Shown here piece after piece: positions 5,268 to 12,910 of a stretch of 16,322 nt of DNA. The position numbers and the translations under genes are program-made. This DNA is from CAZLPZ01 sp964607245 (GTDB taxonomy: Bacteria > Pseudomonadota > Alphaproteobacteria > Micavibrionales > Micavibrionaceae), in the NCBI GenBank assembly GCA_964607245.1, contig CAZSIB010000018.1, positions 1-16,322 of the forward strand, given 5' to 3'. Below the pieces are notes generated by a model. That model ran no database searches, was not told the DNA's origin, and saw nothing but the letters and a program-made list of their open reading frames with translations. How positions within the stretch are numbered: position 1 is the stretch's first letter; each line of letters opens with the position of its first letter.

Positions 5268-7794
5268 TCGAGGCTGTTGTGCCCACCCCTTTTTGAGAGG
5301 TGATTTCGAAATGGCCGCCATGAAGGCGCGTGAGGGCATTCACCAGCGTTAACCCCAAACCCGGCCCTGAGGAAGATCGCGCAAAACTACCGCTTGTTTG
5401 ACCAAAAGGCGCCATCACGCGTGCAATCTCTTCATCATCAAGGCCCACGCCCGTATCCGTGATATCGAGGCGCAGATCGCCGGTATCATCGCGCCGCGCT
5501 GATATCGTAATCGTGCCCCCGGCAGGTGTGAACTTTGATGCGTTGGTCAACAGGTTGAGTAAAATTTGCTTGATTGCGAGTTCTTCCGCCCATAAGGTGG
5601 GAATGTCGGTCGGGATATGAATCGTGAGATTCTGTGTATTTTCATCGATGCGATGCCGCACAAGATCAACAACATTATCCACCAGTTGTGGGATCCGAAT
5701 AACAGTTTCATTGAGTTGCCGTTCACCCGCTTCAATCCGCGAGACATCCAAAATCGTATTGATGATCCCCAGGAGATTCCGGCCGCTGTCATAAATATCA
5801 CGCGCGTAATCGTGATATTGACGTTGTTCTAACTTGCCAAACACTTCGTCCTTGATGATCTCAGAAAAACCGATAATCGCATTCAGCGGTGTCCGCAGTT
5901 CATGGCTCATATTCGCCAAAAATTCGATCTTGGCACGGTTTGCAAGTTCCAATTCCGTCAACGTTGACTTGAGCCGCAGTTCACTTTCTTTCCGCTCGGT
6001 AATATCATCGATACTACCTTCGAAATAAAGGGCTTCTCCATTTGAGTCGCGGACCACCCGCGTACTTTCAATCATCCAGAAATGAGACCGGTCGCGACGT
6101 AGCCCTTGAAATTCGACGTTACTAATTCGTCCGACTTCCGCCAATCGGTTGAGCGCGGCCTGGCGATCTTTGATTGATGCGTAAAGCTGGCGATTCATCA
6201 TGCTAACATGGGCGAGCATATCCTCGGGTGTCGCATATCCGAAAATACGCGCGAGGGCCGGATTTGCCGAGATCAGCTGTCCATCCGGGCTTGCCTGATA
6301 AATTCCGGTCACGGCGTTTTCCCAGATCGCACGATATTTTTCTTCGGCCTCTTGCAGCGCGTTTTCTGTGCGGCGGAACTCTTCCATATCGGTCATCGTG
6401 CCGACAACGCGCGGGTTATTATTGTCATCCATCCGAATCATGGAATAACGCATCTGCATCTCGCGGTACTGATCCCCAGACACCAAAATTGCAGCCGAAA
6501 ATGGCGCAGCTGTCTCTTGGCCCAGGATAATTTTTTCAAATGTGCGACGATGGGTATCGCGGGCGCGCGGGGTCATCATGTCAAAAAGATTAAGCCCTTT
6601 GGATTGTTCGACCGGAAAACCGGTGATGCGGTACCATACTTCGTTCAAGAACAGAAAGGTGCCGCGTTGATCGACCTCAAAAATAATGTCGGACACCGAG
6701 TCCATGATCGCGCGTTTTTCTTGTTCTGTTTTGCGCAAAATCTGGTTCAGGCGTTCACGCTCTGTGACCTGCGAGTTCATCTCCATATTCTTCAGCGCCA
6801 ATGTCTTGTTCATTTTTGTGAGCATCAGCGCTTGTTTTTGGCTGTTTCGTACATAAAGCCCCCCCAGAATCGTCATCAAAAAGCCAATGAAAGGGATGGC
6901 AAGTGGGACACGTTGAATGACCCGTTGTTCGGCGCCTTCTTGAAAATCCGCATGCAAGATCACAGGTGTTTCGAATACAGATATTGTCCGGCTGGCAGTT
7001 CCTTTTGATCTTGATTTTTCGTTACCCTTTTCTGCCATATAGGAAGGAATAATTGACAACACATTGCTTTGGCCATTCATGTCCAACGACAGAAAGAACC
7101 GTTGGCCTTCACTCAAGAGATCATGGTAAAGCAGCATATTCTTTGAAAATAAAACGCCGGCCACATAACTTGTTGTGCCATCCGCCCGTTGGAGCGGCGT
7201 GACGAGCGCAATATATTGCGCTCGGATTTGATGCGCCTGAGATATATCGCCGACCTGTTCGGTTGCTGCGGCGGCGGCCATATCGGGAACGATCAAATGA
7301 ATCCCGGGCGTTGACATGTTTTTCTGACTTTGGATCACGCGAATAATCGTCCGCTGGAGGACCGGTTGCCATTCGCGATCAATCCCCTTATCTGAAAAAA
7401 CCGCCGTATCGATTTTATACTTGCCGCGTTCCCCAGGAACCGGCATGACCAGCATCAATTGGTCCAAGCCACGGGACCGATCGAGCGCAGGCAGCGTTGC
7501 AGCATAGGCCCGTGCACGGGTTAGATCCGTTTGGTCCGAGAGCATATAGCTGAAAAGCTGCATTTGAAGCCCGAGAACACGGGTTTTTTCAATAATGCGT
7601 GATTCAATGTGACGTAAAAAATATTCCGTACGTTTCTCGTCTGCCCCAACGCTGTATAAATGCAAGAGCGCAAAGGAGAGGAGAGTTAAAACGGTTCCGC
7701 TGATTGTCACCATCCAAAAACTGATCGACGCACGCGCATTTTGGCGTGGCGGCAGATGATCAGAAGCGCGAAATGGAAACGGCAGACGGGACAT
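5227..7794 (-). CDS. Membrane-bound PAS-PAS sensor histidine kinase
   Basis: An 855-residue sensor kinase. Residue numbers below refer to the frame read from the TTG at 7803, three residues longer; the ATG at 7794 is preferred, though neither has a clear ribosome site. TM1 is about 27-52, followed by a periplasmic sensor region (about 53-297) of unrecognised type, TM2 (298-318), and a coiled coil (about 325-365). PAS 1 is near 366-475 and PAS 2 near 489-603, ending in SIDDITERKESE. The HisKA domain has NMSHELRTPLNAIIGFSEII with phospho-acceptor His634. The ATPase domain has the N box (Asn750, Asn754), G1 DTGVG (783-787) and G2 GPGLGL, where Pro replaces the common Thr or Ser. There is no receiver domain and no response regulator beside it. 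The H-box region looks like the alphaproteobacterial PleC/DivJ type. The signal and target are unknown. Confidence 0.92.
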   Translation of the reverse strand: MSRLPFPFRASDHLPPRQNARASISFWMVTISGTVLTLLSFALLHLYSVGADEKRTEYFLRHIESRIIEKTRVLGLQMQLFSYMLSDQTDLTRARAYAATLPALDRSRGLDQLMLVMPVPGERGKYKIDTAVFSDKGIDREWQPVLQRTIIRVIQSQKNMSTPGIHLIVPDMAAAAATEQVGDISQAHQIRAQYIALVTPLQRADGTTSYVAGVLFSKNMLLYHDLLSEGQRFFLSLDMNGQSNVLSIIPSYMAEKGNEKSRSKGTASRTISVFETPVILHADFQEGAEQRVIQRVPLAIPFIGFLMTILGGLYVRNSQKQALMLTKMNKTLALKNMEMNSQVTERERLNQILRKTEQEKRAIMDSVSDIIFEVDQRGTFLFLNEVWYRITGFPVEQSKGLNLFDMMTPRARDTHRRTFEKIILGQETAAPFSAAILVSGDQYREMQMRYSMIRMDDNNNPRVVGTMTDMEEFRRTENALQEAEEKYRAIWENAVTGIYQASPDGQLISANPALARIFGYATPEDMLAHVSMMNRQLYASIKDRQAALNRLAEVGRISNVEFQGLRRDRSHFWMIESTRVVRDSNGEALYFEGSIDDITERKESELRLKSTLTELELANRAKIEFLANMSHELRTPLNAIIGFSEIIKDEVFGKLEQRQYHDYARDIYDSGRNLLGIINTILDVSRIEAGERQLNETVIRIPQLVDNVVDLVRHRIDENTQNLTIHIPTDIPTLWAEELAIKQILLNLLTNASKFTPAGGTITISARRDDTGDLRLDITDTGVGLDDEEIARVMAPFGQTSGSFARSSSGPGLGLTLVNALTRLHGGHFEITSQKGVGTTASIILPSSRLKEAGI

Positions 7795-7835
7795 AAGCAC
7801 CAAAGATCAAGTTCAAAAGCGGCGGGGGGACAGAT

Positions 7836-7848
7836 GGTTCGATGAACC
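7836..7848. repeat. Short perfect dyad in the kinase-phasin intergenic region
   Basis: GGTTC and GAACC flank GAT, giving a 13-base perfect inverted repeat. It lies 42 bases upstream of the histidine kinase start and about 175 bases upstream of the phasin start, so it could be an operator for the kinase gene. The dyad is short enough to arise by chance. No other copy was noticed in the window. Confidence 0.25.
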
Positions 7849-7956
7849 CGGGCCTCCCGTCCAAAGATGGATTTCGACTTCTTTACTCTGCCATGAGGGG
7901 GGTTAAGGTTTGGCTAAAGGCAATTTTACATTACGTCTAATATCAAACAGTTGCGT

Positions 7957-7972
7957 TGGCACAGGAATGGCT
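7957..7972 (+). promoter_or_regulatory. Candidate sigma-54 (-24/-12) promoter of the phasin gene
   Basis: The sequence TGGCACAGGAATGGCT matches the sigma-54 consensus TGGCACG-N4-TTGCW. The -24 TGGCAC is perfect, the spacing between the invariant GG (7958-7959) and GC (7970-7971) is the required ten bases, and the -12 element is T-G-GC-T with one mismatch. A start near 7983 would give a leader of about 40 bases before the phasin ATG at 8024, with a good ribosome site in it. No convincing sigma-70 promoter was seen in the same region. Upstream activator sites were not recognised. Confidence 0.45.
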
Positions 7973-8011
7973 TATCCTGAAGGTCACGTCCTGATCCTAC
8001 TCGACTGGCCA

Positions 8012-8017
8012 GAGGTG
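8012..8017 (+). promoter_or_regulatory. Ribosome binding site that sets the phasin start
   Basis: GAGGTG lies six bases before the ATG at 8024. It favours this start over the in-frame TTG at 7910, which would add 38 residues with no phasin character and would put the candidate sigma-54 site inside the coding sequence. Confidence 0.7.
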
Positions 8018-8023
8018 CATGAT

Positions 8024-8479
8024 ATGTCAGCAATTTTGACAAATTTCCTAAAATCTTTTTCTCCAAAGGATGTCGTGAAGGCGAGCGCCACGCTGACGTC
8101 CTTCCCCTTTGACATTGCCACGATCATGGAAACGCAGCGCCGGAACTTGCAAGCCCTTGCAACCATGCAACAACTGACCCTTGAAAGTTTTCAGGTGATC
8201 GCCCAGCGTCAAAGCGCGATTTTGGCGGATCTTGCTGCCGCGCAGGCGCATTTGACCCAGGAATGGAATGAGAGCGATTCACCTGAAGATAAAATTGGTG
8301 ACCAGGCCCTTCGGATGAAGGATCTTTATGAACGACTGATTGCCCATCTTCAAGAAATCAATGTGATGATGACCCAATCCCGCACGGAAACAGCCGATGT
8401 TTTGCATGCACGCGTCGGGGCCACCCTGGCCGAAGTCAAGGACGCGGTTGACCGCGCCAAGGCGAAACGCGCGGCATAG
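8024..8479 (+). CDS. Phasin family protein
   Basis: A 151-residue, mostly alpha-helical protein without signal peptide or membrane segment. Phasins coat polyhydroxyalkanoate granules and affect their number and size. The diagnostic part is ETQRRNLQALATMQQLTLE (about 36-54), followed by FQVIAQRQSAILADLAAAQ, the amphipathic heptad pattern of the Phasin_2 type. The C-terminus is rich in Ala and Lys (VDRAKAKRAA), as is typical. The start is chosen because of GAGGTG six bases upstream. It is divergent from the PAS histidine kinase across 229 bases and convergent with tolB, with only 15 bases between the stops. A sigma-54-like promoter precedes it. No PHA synthase or depolymerase is in the window, so the granule role rests on the family alone. 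Confidence 0.75.
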   Translation: MSAILTNFLKSFSPKDVVKASATLTSFPFDIATIMETQRRNLQALATMQQLTLESFQVIAQRQSAILADLAAAQAHLTQEWNESDSPEDKIGDQALRMKDLYERLIAHLQEINVMMTQSRTETADVLHARVGATLAEVKDAVDRAKAKRAA

Positions 8480-8494
8480 GGTCAGATCCCGGGT

Positions 8495-9817
8495 CTATTT
8501 ATTTAAGGGACTCCATGCCGGATCTGACGCATCCGTCGGCGTGCGCATCATCCGTTCGTTAAACCCAGTCAGGTCAATCGTATACATTTTTGCGGCGCGG
8601 CCTGCGACACCTTTTGCGCCCATAGGCATTTCTTTGAAATACGCGAGAACGCGGCCATTCGGCGCCCAGGTCGGGCCTTCCACGTGATAGGCGTTTGTGA
8701 TCAAACGTTCGCCTGAACCATCAGGTTTAATCACTCCAATATAAAACTGGCCTTTATACATACGGGTAAACGCAATCAAATCACCACGCGGGCTCCAAAC
8801 CGGACTGGCGTAGCGTCCTTGGCCGAAGGAAATACGTGTGGCATTCGACCCATCGGCATTCATGACATAGATTTGTTGTGTCCCGCCGCGATCCGATTCA
8901 AAGACCACGCGGCGACCATCCGGACTGAAGGATGGGGCGGTATCAATTGCGGCATTACTCGTGAGTTGCGTCATATTCCGCGACCGCAGATTCATCAAAT
9001 AAACATCCGTATTGCCGTTTTTGGCAAGCGACATGATGATTTGATTTCCATCCGGCGAAAAGCGCGGGGCAAAGGTCATGCCTGGAAAATCGCCCAAGAC
9101 TTCCTGGCGCCCCGTGTCAATATTATAGATATAAACGCGCGGCTTATTTCCGGCGTAGGATAAATAGGTAATTACAGGGGCGTTCGGTGAAAAGCGTGGG
9201 GTGAGCACAATATCCCGACCATCGGTCAAATAACGGTTGTTAAACCCGTCTTGATCCATGATCGCCAGGCGTTTGACGCGTTTGGTCACAGGTCCCGATT
9301 CTGCGATATAGACCAGACGGGAATCGAAATACCCGTCTTCGCCCGTGAGGCGTTTATAAATTTCATCCGAAATAATATGCGCGATCCGCCGCCAGTTGGT
9401 GGGCGTCGTCATATAGGCCATGCCTGAGAGTTGCTTGCCCGACAGTATGTCATGCAAGCGAAATTCAACCCGGGTTTTCCCGTCCGGTGTGTTGAGGACC
9501 GTCCCCGAAATAAGCGCCTGGGCATTGATCGTTTTCCACGTTCCAAAATCTGGGCCCTTGGCGTTAATCGATGCACTGTCCTGTAAGAAAAGAGAGGGAT
9601 CGAGCGGCTTAAACAGGCCCGTCCGTTCCAGATTATTCGTGATGACCTGGGGCATGCCGTTCGCGACGTCATTTAGTCCCGGATTCGCCGTATAAAAATT
9701 CGTAATCGCAACCGGAATCGGTTCCATGACCCCCTTGGTCACATCCACACGAAGCTGAGCGTGCGCAGAAAGTGGCAAAATAAGTCCCAAAAAGACCAAA
9801 AAAATAGCCTTACGCAT
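8495..9817 (-). CDS. tolB: Tol-Pal system periplasmic protein TolB
   Basis: A 440-residue periplasmic beta-propeller that binds Pal and links the inner-membrane Tol machine to the outer membrane and peptidoglycan. Residues 1-20 form a Sec signal peptide, with likely cleavage after SAHA. The N-terminal domain (about 21-165) includes AITNF and IISDEIYKRLTGEDGYFDSRLVYI. The propeller follows, with repeated blades such as LTPRFSPNAPVITYLSY, FAPRFSPDGNQIIMSL, TAPSFSPDGRRVVFESD and ASPVWSPRGDLIAFTR. The ATG at 9817 has AAGGAG eight bases upstream; a GTG one codon earlier is less likely. The tolA stop and tolB start overlap as TGATG, so the two are probably coupled. Unusually, no pal follows: the next gene is the convergent phasin. 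Confidence 0.96.
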   Translation of the reverse strand: MRKAIFLVFLGLILPLSAHAQLRVDVTKGVMEPIPVAITNFYTANPGLNDVANGMPQVITNNLERTGLFKPLDPSLFLQDSASINAKGPDFGTWKTINAQALISGTVLNTPDGKTRVEFRLHDILSGKQLSGMAYMTTPTNWRRIAHIISDEIYKRLTGEDGYFDSRLVYIAESGPVTKRVKRLAIMDQDGFNNRYLTDGRDIVLTPRFSPNAPVITYLSYAGNKPRVYIYNIDTGRQEVLGDFPGMTFAPRFSPDGNQIIMSLAKNGNTDVYLMNLRSRNMTQLTSNAAIDTAPSFSPDGRRVVFESDRGGTQQIYVMNADGSNATRISFGQGRYASPVWSPRGDLIAFTRMYKGQFYIGVIKPDGSGERLITNAYHVEGPTWAPNGRVLAYFKEMPMGAKGVAGRAAKMYTIDLTGFNERMMRTPTDASDPAWSPLNK

Positions 9818-10710
9818 CACAACATCTCCTTCGGATCAAAATTGATCACCATATCTTTCCACAGATTGTACTTTTCTTGCGGTAGGCGCAAGGGCGAACA
9901 ACGCGGGTCATTGACGGCGCGAAGGGCACTTTCGGCGGCCGCGCGGAAACGATCGTCGCTGTTATACCGACCCTGATCCATGACGGTGGCGTCCCGCACT
10001 GTTCGGTCGGGATTCACGATGACTCGAATATCCACCGATAAATCCTCGGCTTCGGCTGCACCGGCAAAAATATTCCAACACCCTGAGAGTTGCTGCCGCA
10101 GGGCGTCGATATCACTGATCGTCAAGGTTTCGCCCACATGCGGCGTTTCGGGTGCGGGTTGACTTTCCGTGAGTTTCTTGGTGATTTCACCAATATCAGA
10201 TTTTGGGGCGGGCGGATCTTTTGTTAAATTCTTTAGCAGCGAATCAAGTGTTTTTTGATTTTCCGCTGATTTCGGATCCGGTTTCTTCGGCAACGGTTTT
10301 TTATCGGGCTTCTTGGGCGGAGCCAGCGCGTCCAGATCCGGTGTCGGTTTATCAACCTCAACCGGCTTTTTGTCGGGCACGGTTTCTTTGGGCGCGGGCT
10401 TCACCGGTTCGGGCGTCGGGTTTGGTTTGGGGGTTGGTTTTTCAACCTTCGTCGGGGGCTCGTCCTTTTTATCCTTGGGTTCGGGGGCCTTGACCGGCGG
10501 TTTATTCGTTTGAGTCAGGTCGGAAACGGTTGCAAGTTCAACCGAAATCATCGGGGGCAGGGTGATCTCGGGCTTTAGATACGGGAGCCCAACGATCATC
10601 ACCCCAATCAAAATCCCATGGGCTAGGAACGAGACGATGAGCGCGCGGTTCATCGTTCGGGCCGCGCCCTTTACGTTTGTATTCCGTCGTTCATGCCCGA
10701 TCGTATTCAC
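9817..10710 (-). CDS. tolA: Tol-Pal system protein TolA
   Basis: A 297-residue inner-membrane protein that spans the periplasm and passes the TolQR-derived force to TolB-Pal. One N-terminal membrane segment (about 22-44) carries the Ser27-xxx-His31 motif (SFLAH) that contacts TolQ and TolR. Residues 68-190 are a Pro/Lys/Glu-rich extended linker (for example KPTPKPNPTPEPVKPAPKE), rather than the Ala-rich helix of E. coli TolA. The C-terminal domain (about 195-297) has Cys211 and Cys271, which may form a disulfide, and VDIRVIVNPDRTVRDATV, a TonB/TolA-like fold. The GTG at 10710 has AAAAGG about ten bases upstream and sits 22 bases after tolR; the ATG at 10653 (residue 20) is an alternative that starts directly before the membrane segment. 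Confidence 0.92.
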   Translation of the reverse strand: MNTIGHERRNTNVKGAARTMNRALIVSFLAHGILIGVMIVGLPYLKPEITLPPMISVELATVSDLTQTNKPPVKAPEPKDKKDEPPTKVEKPTPKPNPTPEPVKPAPKETVPDKKPVEVDKPTPDLDALAPPKKPDKKPLPKKPDPKSAENQKTLDSLLKNLTKDPPAPKSDIGEITKKLTESQPAPETPHVGETLTISDIDALRQQLSGCWNIFAGAAEAEDLSVDIRVIVNPDRTVRDATVMDQGRYNSDDRFRAAAESALRAVNDPRCSPLRLPQEKYNLWKDMVINFDPKEML

Positions 10711-10732
10711 GGTACGCTTGCCTTTTCCAATT

Positions 10733-11188
10733 TTACCGCGCAGTCGACGGGTCCGTAATCAACGCGACCTTCCGATATCCGGCCTTGTTTAAGGTGCCAA
10801 TGATCCGCATCACCTGGCCATAGGCAAGCGTGCTGTCCCCGCGCACAAAAATACGCTTTTCAGGGTCATTATTTGTGATGCCGGATAGGACCGCGAGCAA
10901 GCGTTCATTCGACACTTGCGTTTCGCCGACAAACACCAATCCATCGCGGTTAATCGTGACCTCGATCGGTTTTTGATCTTCGGTATTGATCGCGTGCGCA
11001 TCCGCCTTGGGCAAATCAACGGGCACTCCCGCGGTCAGCAAAGGTGCGGCCACCATAAAAACAATGAGCAGCACCAGCATCACATCAACCATCGGAGTCA
11101 CGTTAATATCCGACATGGGCTTGGCCCCGCTGCGCCGATTTCCTCGCCCGCCGGAACGACGCGATCCACCCATTAAATGTGCCGCCAT
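10733..11188 (-). CDS. tolR: Tol-Pal system protein TolR
   Basis: A 151-residue member of the ExbD/TolR family, part of the TolQ-TolR proton-driven motor in the inner membrane. After a basic, Gly-rich cytoplasmic tail (1-24), SDINVTPMVDVMLVLLIVFM enters the single membrane helix and carries Asp35, the residue thought to take part in proton passage. The periplasmic domain follows with the family pattern PVDLPKADA, IEVTINRDGLVFVGE and KRIFVRGDSTLAYGQVMRII. The ATG at 11188 has AGGGGA about seven bases upstream. It starts 20 bases after the tolQ stop and ends 22 bases before the tolA GTG. Confidence 0.96.
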   Translation of the reverse strand: MAAHLMGGSRRSGGRGNRRSGAKPMSDINVTPMVDVMLVLLIVFMVAAPLLTAGVPVDLPKADAHAINTEDQKPIEVTINRDGLVFVGETQVSNERLLAVLSGITNNDPEKRIFVRGDSTLAYGQVMRIIGTLNKAGYRKVALITDPSTAR

Positions 11189-11208
11189 GATTGGGTCCCC
11201 TTTTGGTG

Positions 11209-11991
11209 TTACGCGGCGGCTTTTTGACCACGCGCGGTTTCAGTTTGATCCAGATGCCGCGAGACAATCGTTAGAAATTCCGATAAAAATCCATCCAAAC
11301 GGTCCGCATATCGATTGATCGCAGTTGAAAAAACGTTATAGGCCAAGACCGCGGGAATGGCCGCGACCAACCCGATGGCGGTCGCAAACAATGCCTCGGC
11401 AATCCCGGGGGCGACGACCGCAAGCGATGTGTTATTCGTATGCGCAATCGCTGTAAAGCTGTTCATGATCCCCCAGACGGTTCCAAAAAGGCCGATAAAG
11501 GGCGCGGTTGATCCAACGCTTGCCAGAAAGGTCATGCCGCGTTCAAGCGTTTGGACCTCCCGGTTCATGGCGACAACCATCGCACGTTCGACACGCTGTT
11601 TCAGTGACGCTTGAACATTTTCTGAAGACGGGATCCCGGCGGAGATGCCTGCTTGCCATTCATCCATTCCGGCAATAAAGGTCGCAAGCATGGGATCTTC
11701 GGGGCTTTTCCGCACGCGGGTATAGAGTTTATCCAACGTCTCGCCCGACCAAAATGCATCTTCGAAACGGTCCGCGCGGCGGTTCAGTTTGCTTAAGGAA
11801 AGGCGTTTGTTGAAAATGATGGCCCACGCCCAAACCGAGGCAAAAAGCAACATCATCATCACAATTTTGACGACGATATCCGCCTGAAGAAACAGGCCCC
11901 ACATCGACATGTCATGGAGAGCTGTCCCGGCGAGCGCTGTTGTATCAACTGTCCGGTCCAAAATGACTGTGCCAGGAGAAAGATCCGTCAT
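11209..11991 (-). CDS. tolQ: Tol-Pal system protein TolQ
   Basis: A 260-residue member of the MotA/TolQ/ExbB family and the main stator-like subunit of the Tol motor. Three membrane segments lie at about 36-59, 154-176 and 193-218, with a large cytoplasmic loop between the first two. Conserved features are SVGSTAPFIGLFGTVWGIMN (158-177) and GIAEALFATAIGLVAAIPAV (196-215), which include the threonines that line the ion path (Thr171, Thr204). The protein is about 30 residues longer than E. coli TolQ, mostly at the N-terminus. The ATG at 11991 has AAGGA nine bases upstream. It follows the MazG-like gene by 27 bases and is probably cotranscribed with it. Confidence 0.96.
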   Translation of the reverse strand: MTDLSPGTVILDRTVDTTALAGTALHDMSMWGLFLQADIVVKIVMMMLLFASVWAWAIIFNKRLSLSKLNRRADRFEDAFWSGETLDKLYTRVRKSPEDPMLATFIAGMDEWQAGISAGIPSSENVQASLKQRVERAMVVAMNREVQTLERGMTFLASVGSTAPFIGLFGTVWGIMNSFTAIAHTNNTSLAVVAPGIAEALFATAIGLVAAIPAVLAYNVFSTAINRYADRLDGFLSEFLTIVSRHLDQTETARGQKAAA

Positions 11992-12018
11992 CGTTTATTA
12001 TCCTTGATTTTAAAAAAA

Positions 12019-12381
12019 TTAATATGTCGTTCCGGTGAGTTTAGCATTATTCATGTGCCGCGTTTTATCGCGCCCATTCCGCTTGTCGGTATTTCGTTCA
12101 AGCGCGACCGTTAAGTCGATACCATGTTGGTTGGCAAGACAGGTGAGCGCAAAGATACAGTCCGCGATTTCATCCCCCAGATAACGCATTGGATCTTCTT
12201 GGGCAGGGTCTGTTTTCTTAAACGATTGTTCGCCCGCAGTACGGTTCACGATCCGCGCAACCTCGCCCACTTCTTCGATAAGTTCGAGCATATTGCTCAT
12301 GGGGCTAAAATACCGAACGCCAATGGATTTAATCCAATCATCCACCTGTTTTTGCCAGGCGTCTATCGTGATATTTTCCAT
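12019..12381 (-). CDS. MazG-like nucleoside triphosphate pyrophosphohydrolase
   Basis: A 120-residue single-domain protein of the all-alpha MazG/dUTPase superfamily, whose members cleave NTPs or dNTPs to the monophosphate and pyrophosphate. The metal-binding pattern EExxE-ExxD is present: Glu36-Glu37-xx-Glu40 in LELIEEVGEVARIVNR, and Glu71-xx-Asp74 in YLGDEIADCIFALTCLANQ. The C-terminal tail (RNGRDKTRHM) is basic. The ATG at 12381 has AAGGAG six bases upstream; a longer frame starting at 12492 would overlap ybgC and is not supported. The gene sits between ybgC and tolQ, 20 and 27 bases from them, which is not the standard order of this cluster. Its substrate cannot be told from the sequence. 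House-cleaning of abnormal nucleotides is the likely role. Confidence 0.82.
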   Translation of the reverse strand: MENITIDAWQKQVDDWIKSIGVRYFSPMSNMLELIEEVGEVARIVNRTAGEQSFKKTDPAQEDPMRYLGDEIADCIFALTCLANQHGIDLTVALERNTDKRNGRDKTRHMNNAKLTGTTY

Positions 12382-12401
12382 TTTATTCTCCTTCCCAGGG
12401 G

Positions 12402-12797
12402 TTATGTCAGTGCCTGAAATACCTTTTCTGGCCAGCGGACGGGGCGTAAATTTTCGGACCCGACGCAGACCAGCGTGATCATCATGGTACAAATATCATC
12501 GGCACCCCGGGTCACACGCTGTATCAATTGGAGTGAGGTGCCGCCCATTTTCTCGACCCTCGTCACAACCTTTAGCGAATCATCCAAAGATGCAGGCCTT
12601 TTATAATCGATTTCAACCCGCTTGACGACGATCAAGATGCCGCATTCTTGCCGCAGGGTCGACGAGGAGAATCCGCATTCCCGCAGCATTTCCGCGCGGG
12701 CCGCCTCTGCCAGACGTAAATAATTCGCATAATACATGACGCCACCGGCATCCGTATCCGCAAAGTACACATGGGTCGAGAAAAAATAGTCTTTCAT
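12402..12797 (-). CDS. ybgC: Tol-Pal system-associated acyl-CoA thioesterase YbgC
   Basis: A 131-residue hotdog-fold thioesterase (4HBT type), the usual first gene of Tol-Pal clusters; it hydrolyses acyl-CoA esters and has been linked to phospholipid metabolism. The catalytic loop is YFADTDAGGVMYYANYLRLA (11-30) with Asp16 as the likely catalytic residue. In E. coli the next conserved pair is Tyr-His; here it is Tyr22-Tyr23. EAARAEMLRECG and VKRVEIDYKRPASLDD follow as in the family. The ATG at 12797 begins right at the conserved core. The TTG at 12836 would add 13 residues and has no ribosome site; neither start has a strong one. It is divergent from the hybrid kinase across 113 bases and is probably first in the Tol operon. 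Confidence 0.92.
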   Translation of the reverse strand: MKDYFFSTHVYFADTDAGGVMYYANYLRLAEAARAEMLRECGFSSSTLRQECGILIVVKRVEIDYKRPASLDDSLKVVTRVEKMGGTSLQLIQRVTRGADDICTMMITLVCVGSENLRPVRWPEKVFQALT

Positions 12798-12856
12798 GTT
12801 GTTTGTAAGTATGGAGAGCCAACGGCCATTCTGCAAGGCGGATATGAGGGAAATTT

Positions 12857-12886
12857 ATTTTATGTTAGGATCGATTTGTTCTTCAA
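12857..12886 (-). promoter_or_regulatory. Candidate sigma-70 promoter of the ybgC-tol operon
   Basis: On the minus strand TTGAAG (12886-12881, four of six matches to TTGACA) is followed after 18 bases by TAAAAT (12862-12857, five of six matches to TATAAT). A start near 12850 would give a leader of about 50 bases before the ybgC ATG at 12797. It is the best-scoring candidate I saw in the ybgC-kinase gap by eye. Confidence 0.35.
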
Positions 12887-12910
12887 GCTTGTCCTCCCTA
12901 TGATCCGCCA

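Noticed and set aside
6208..7008. A 266-codon open frame on the plus strand inside the PAS kinase gene
   Set aside because: It lies fully antisense to a well-supported kinase, has no recognisable domain, and its composition is that of a shadow frame.
7836..7855. GGTTCGAT looking like a tRNA T-arm
   Set aside because: No 5-base T stem, anticodon arm or acceptor stem surrounds it; it is a simple dyad.
8480..8494. GC-rich sequence between phasin and tolB as a bidirectional terminator
   Set aside because: The short CCCGGG palindrome gives no stable stem of useful length and there is no proper U-tract.
9980..10513. Plus-strand frames rich in Gly and Ser or Pro opposite tolA
   Set aside because: They are the reverse reading of the repetitive Pro/Lys codons of the TolA linker and show no protein family.
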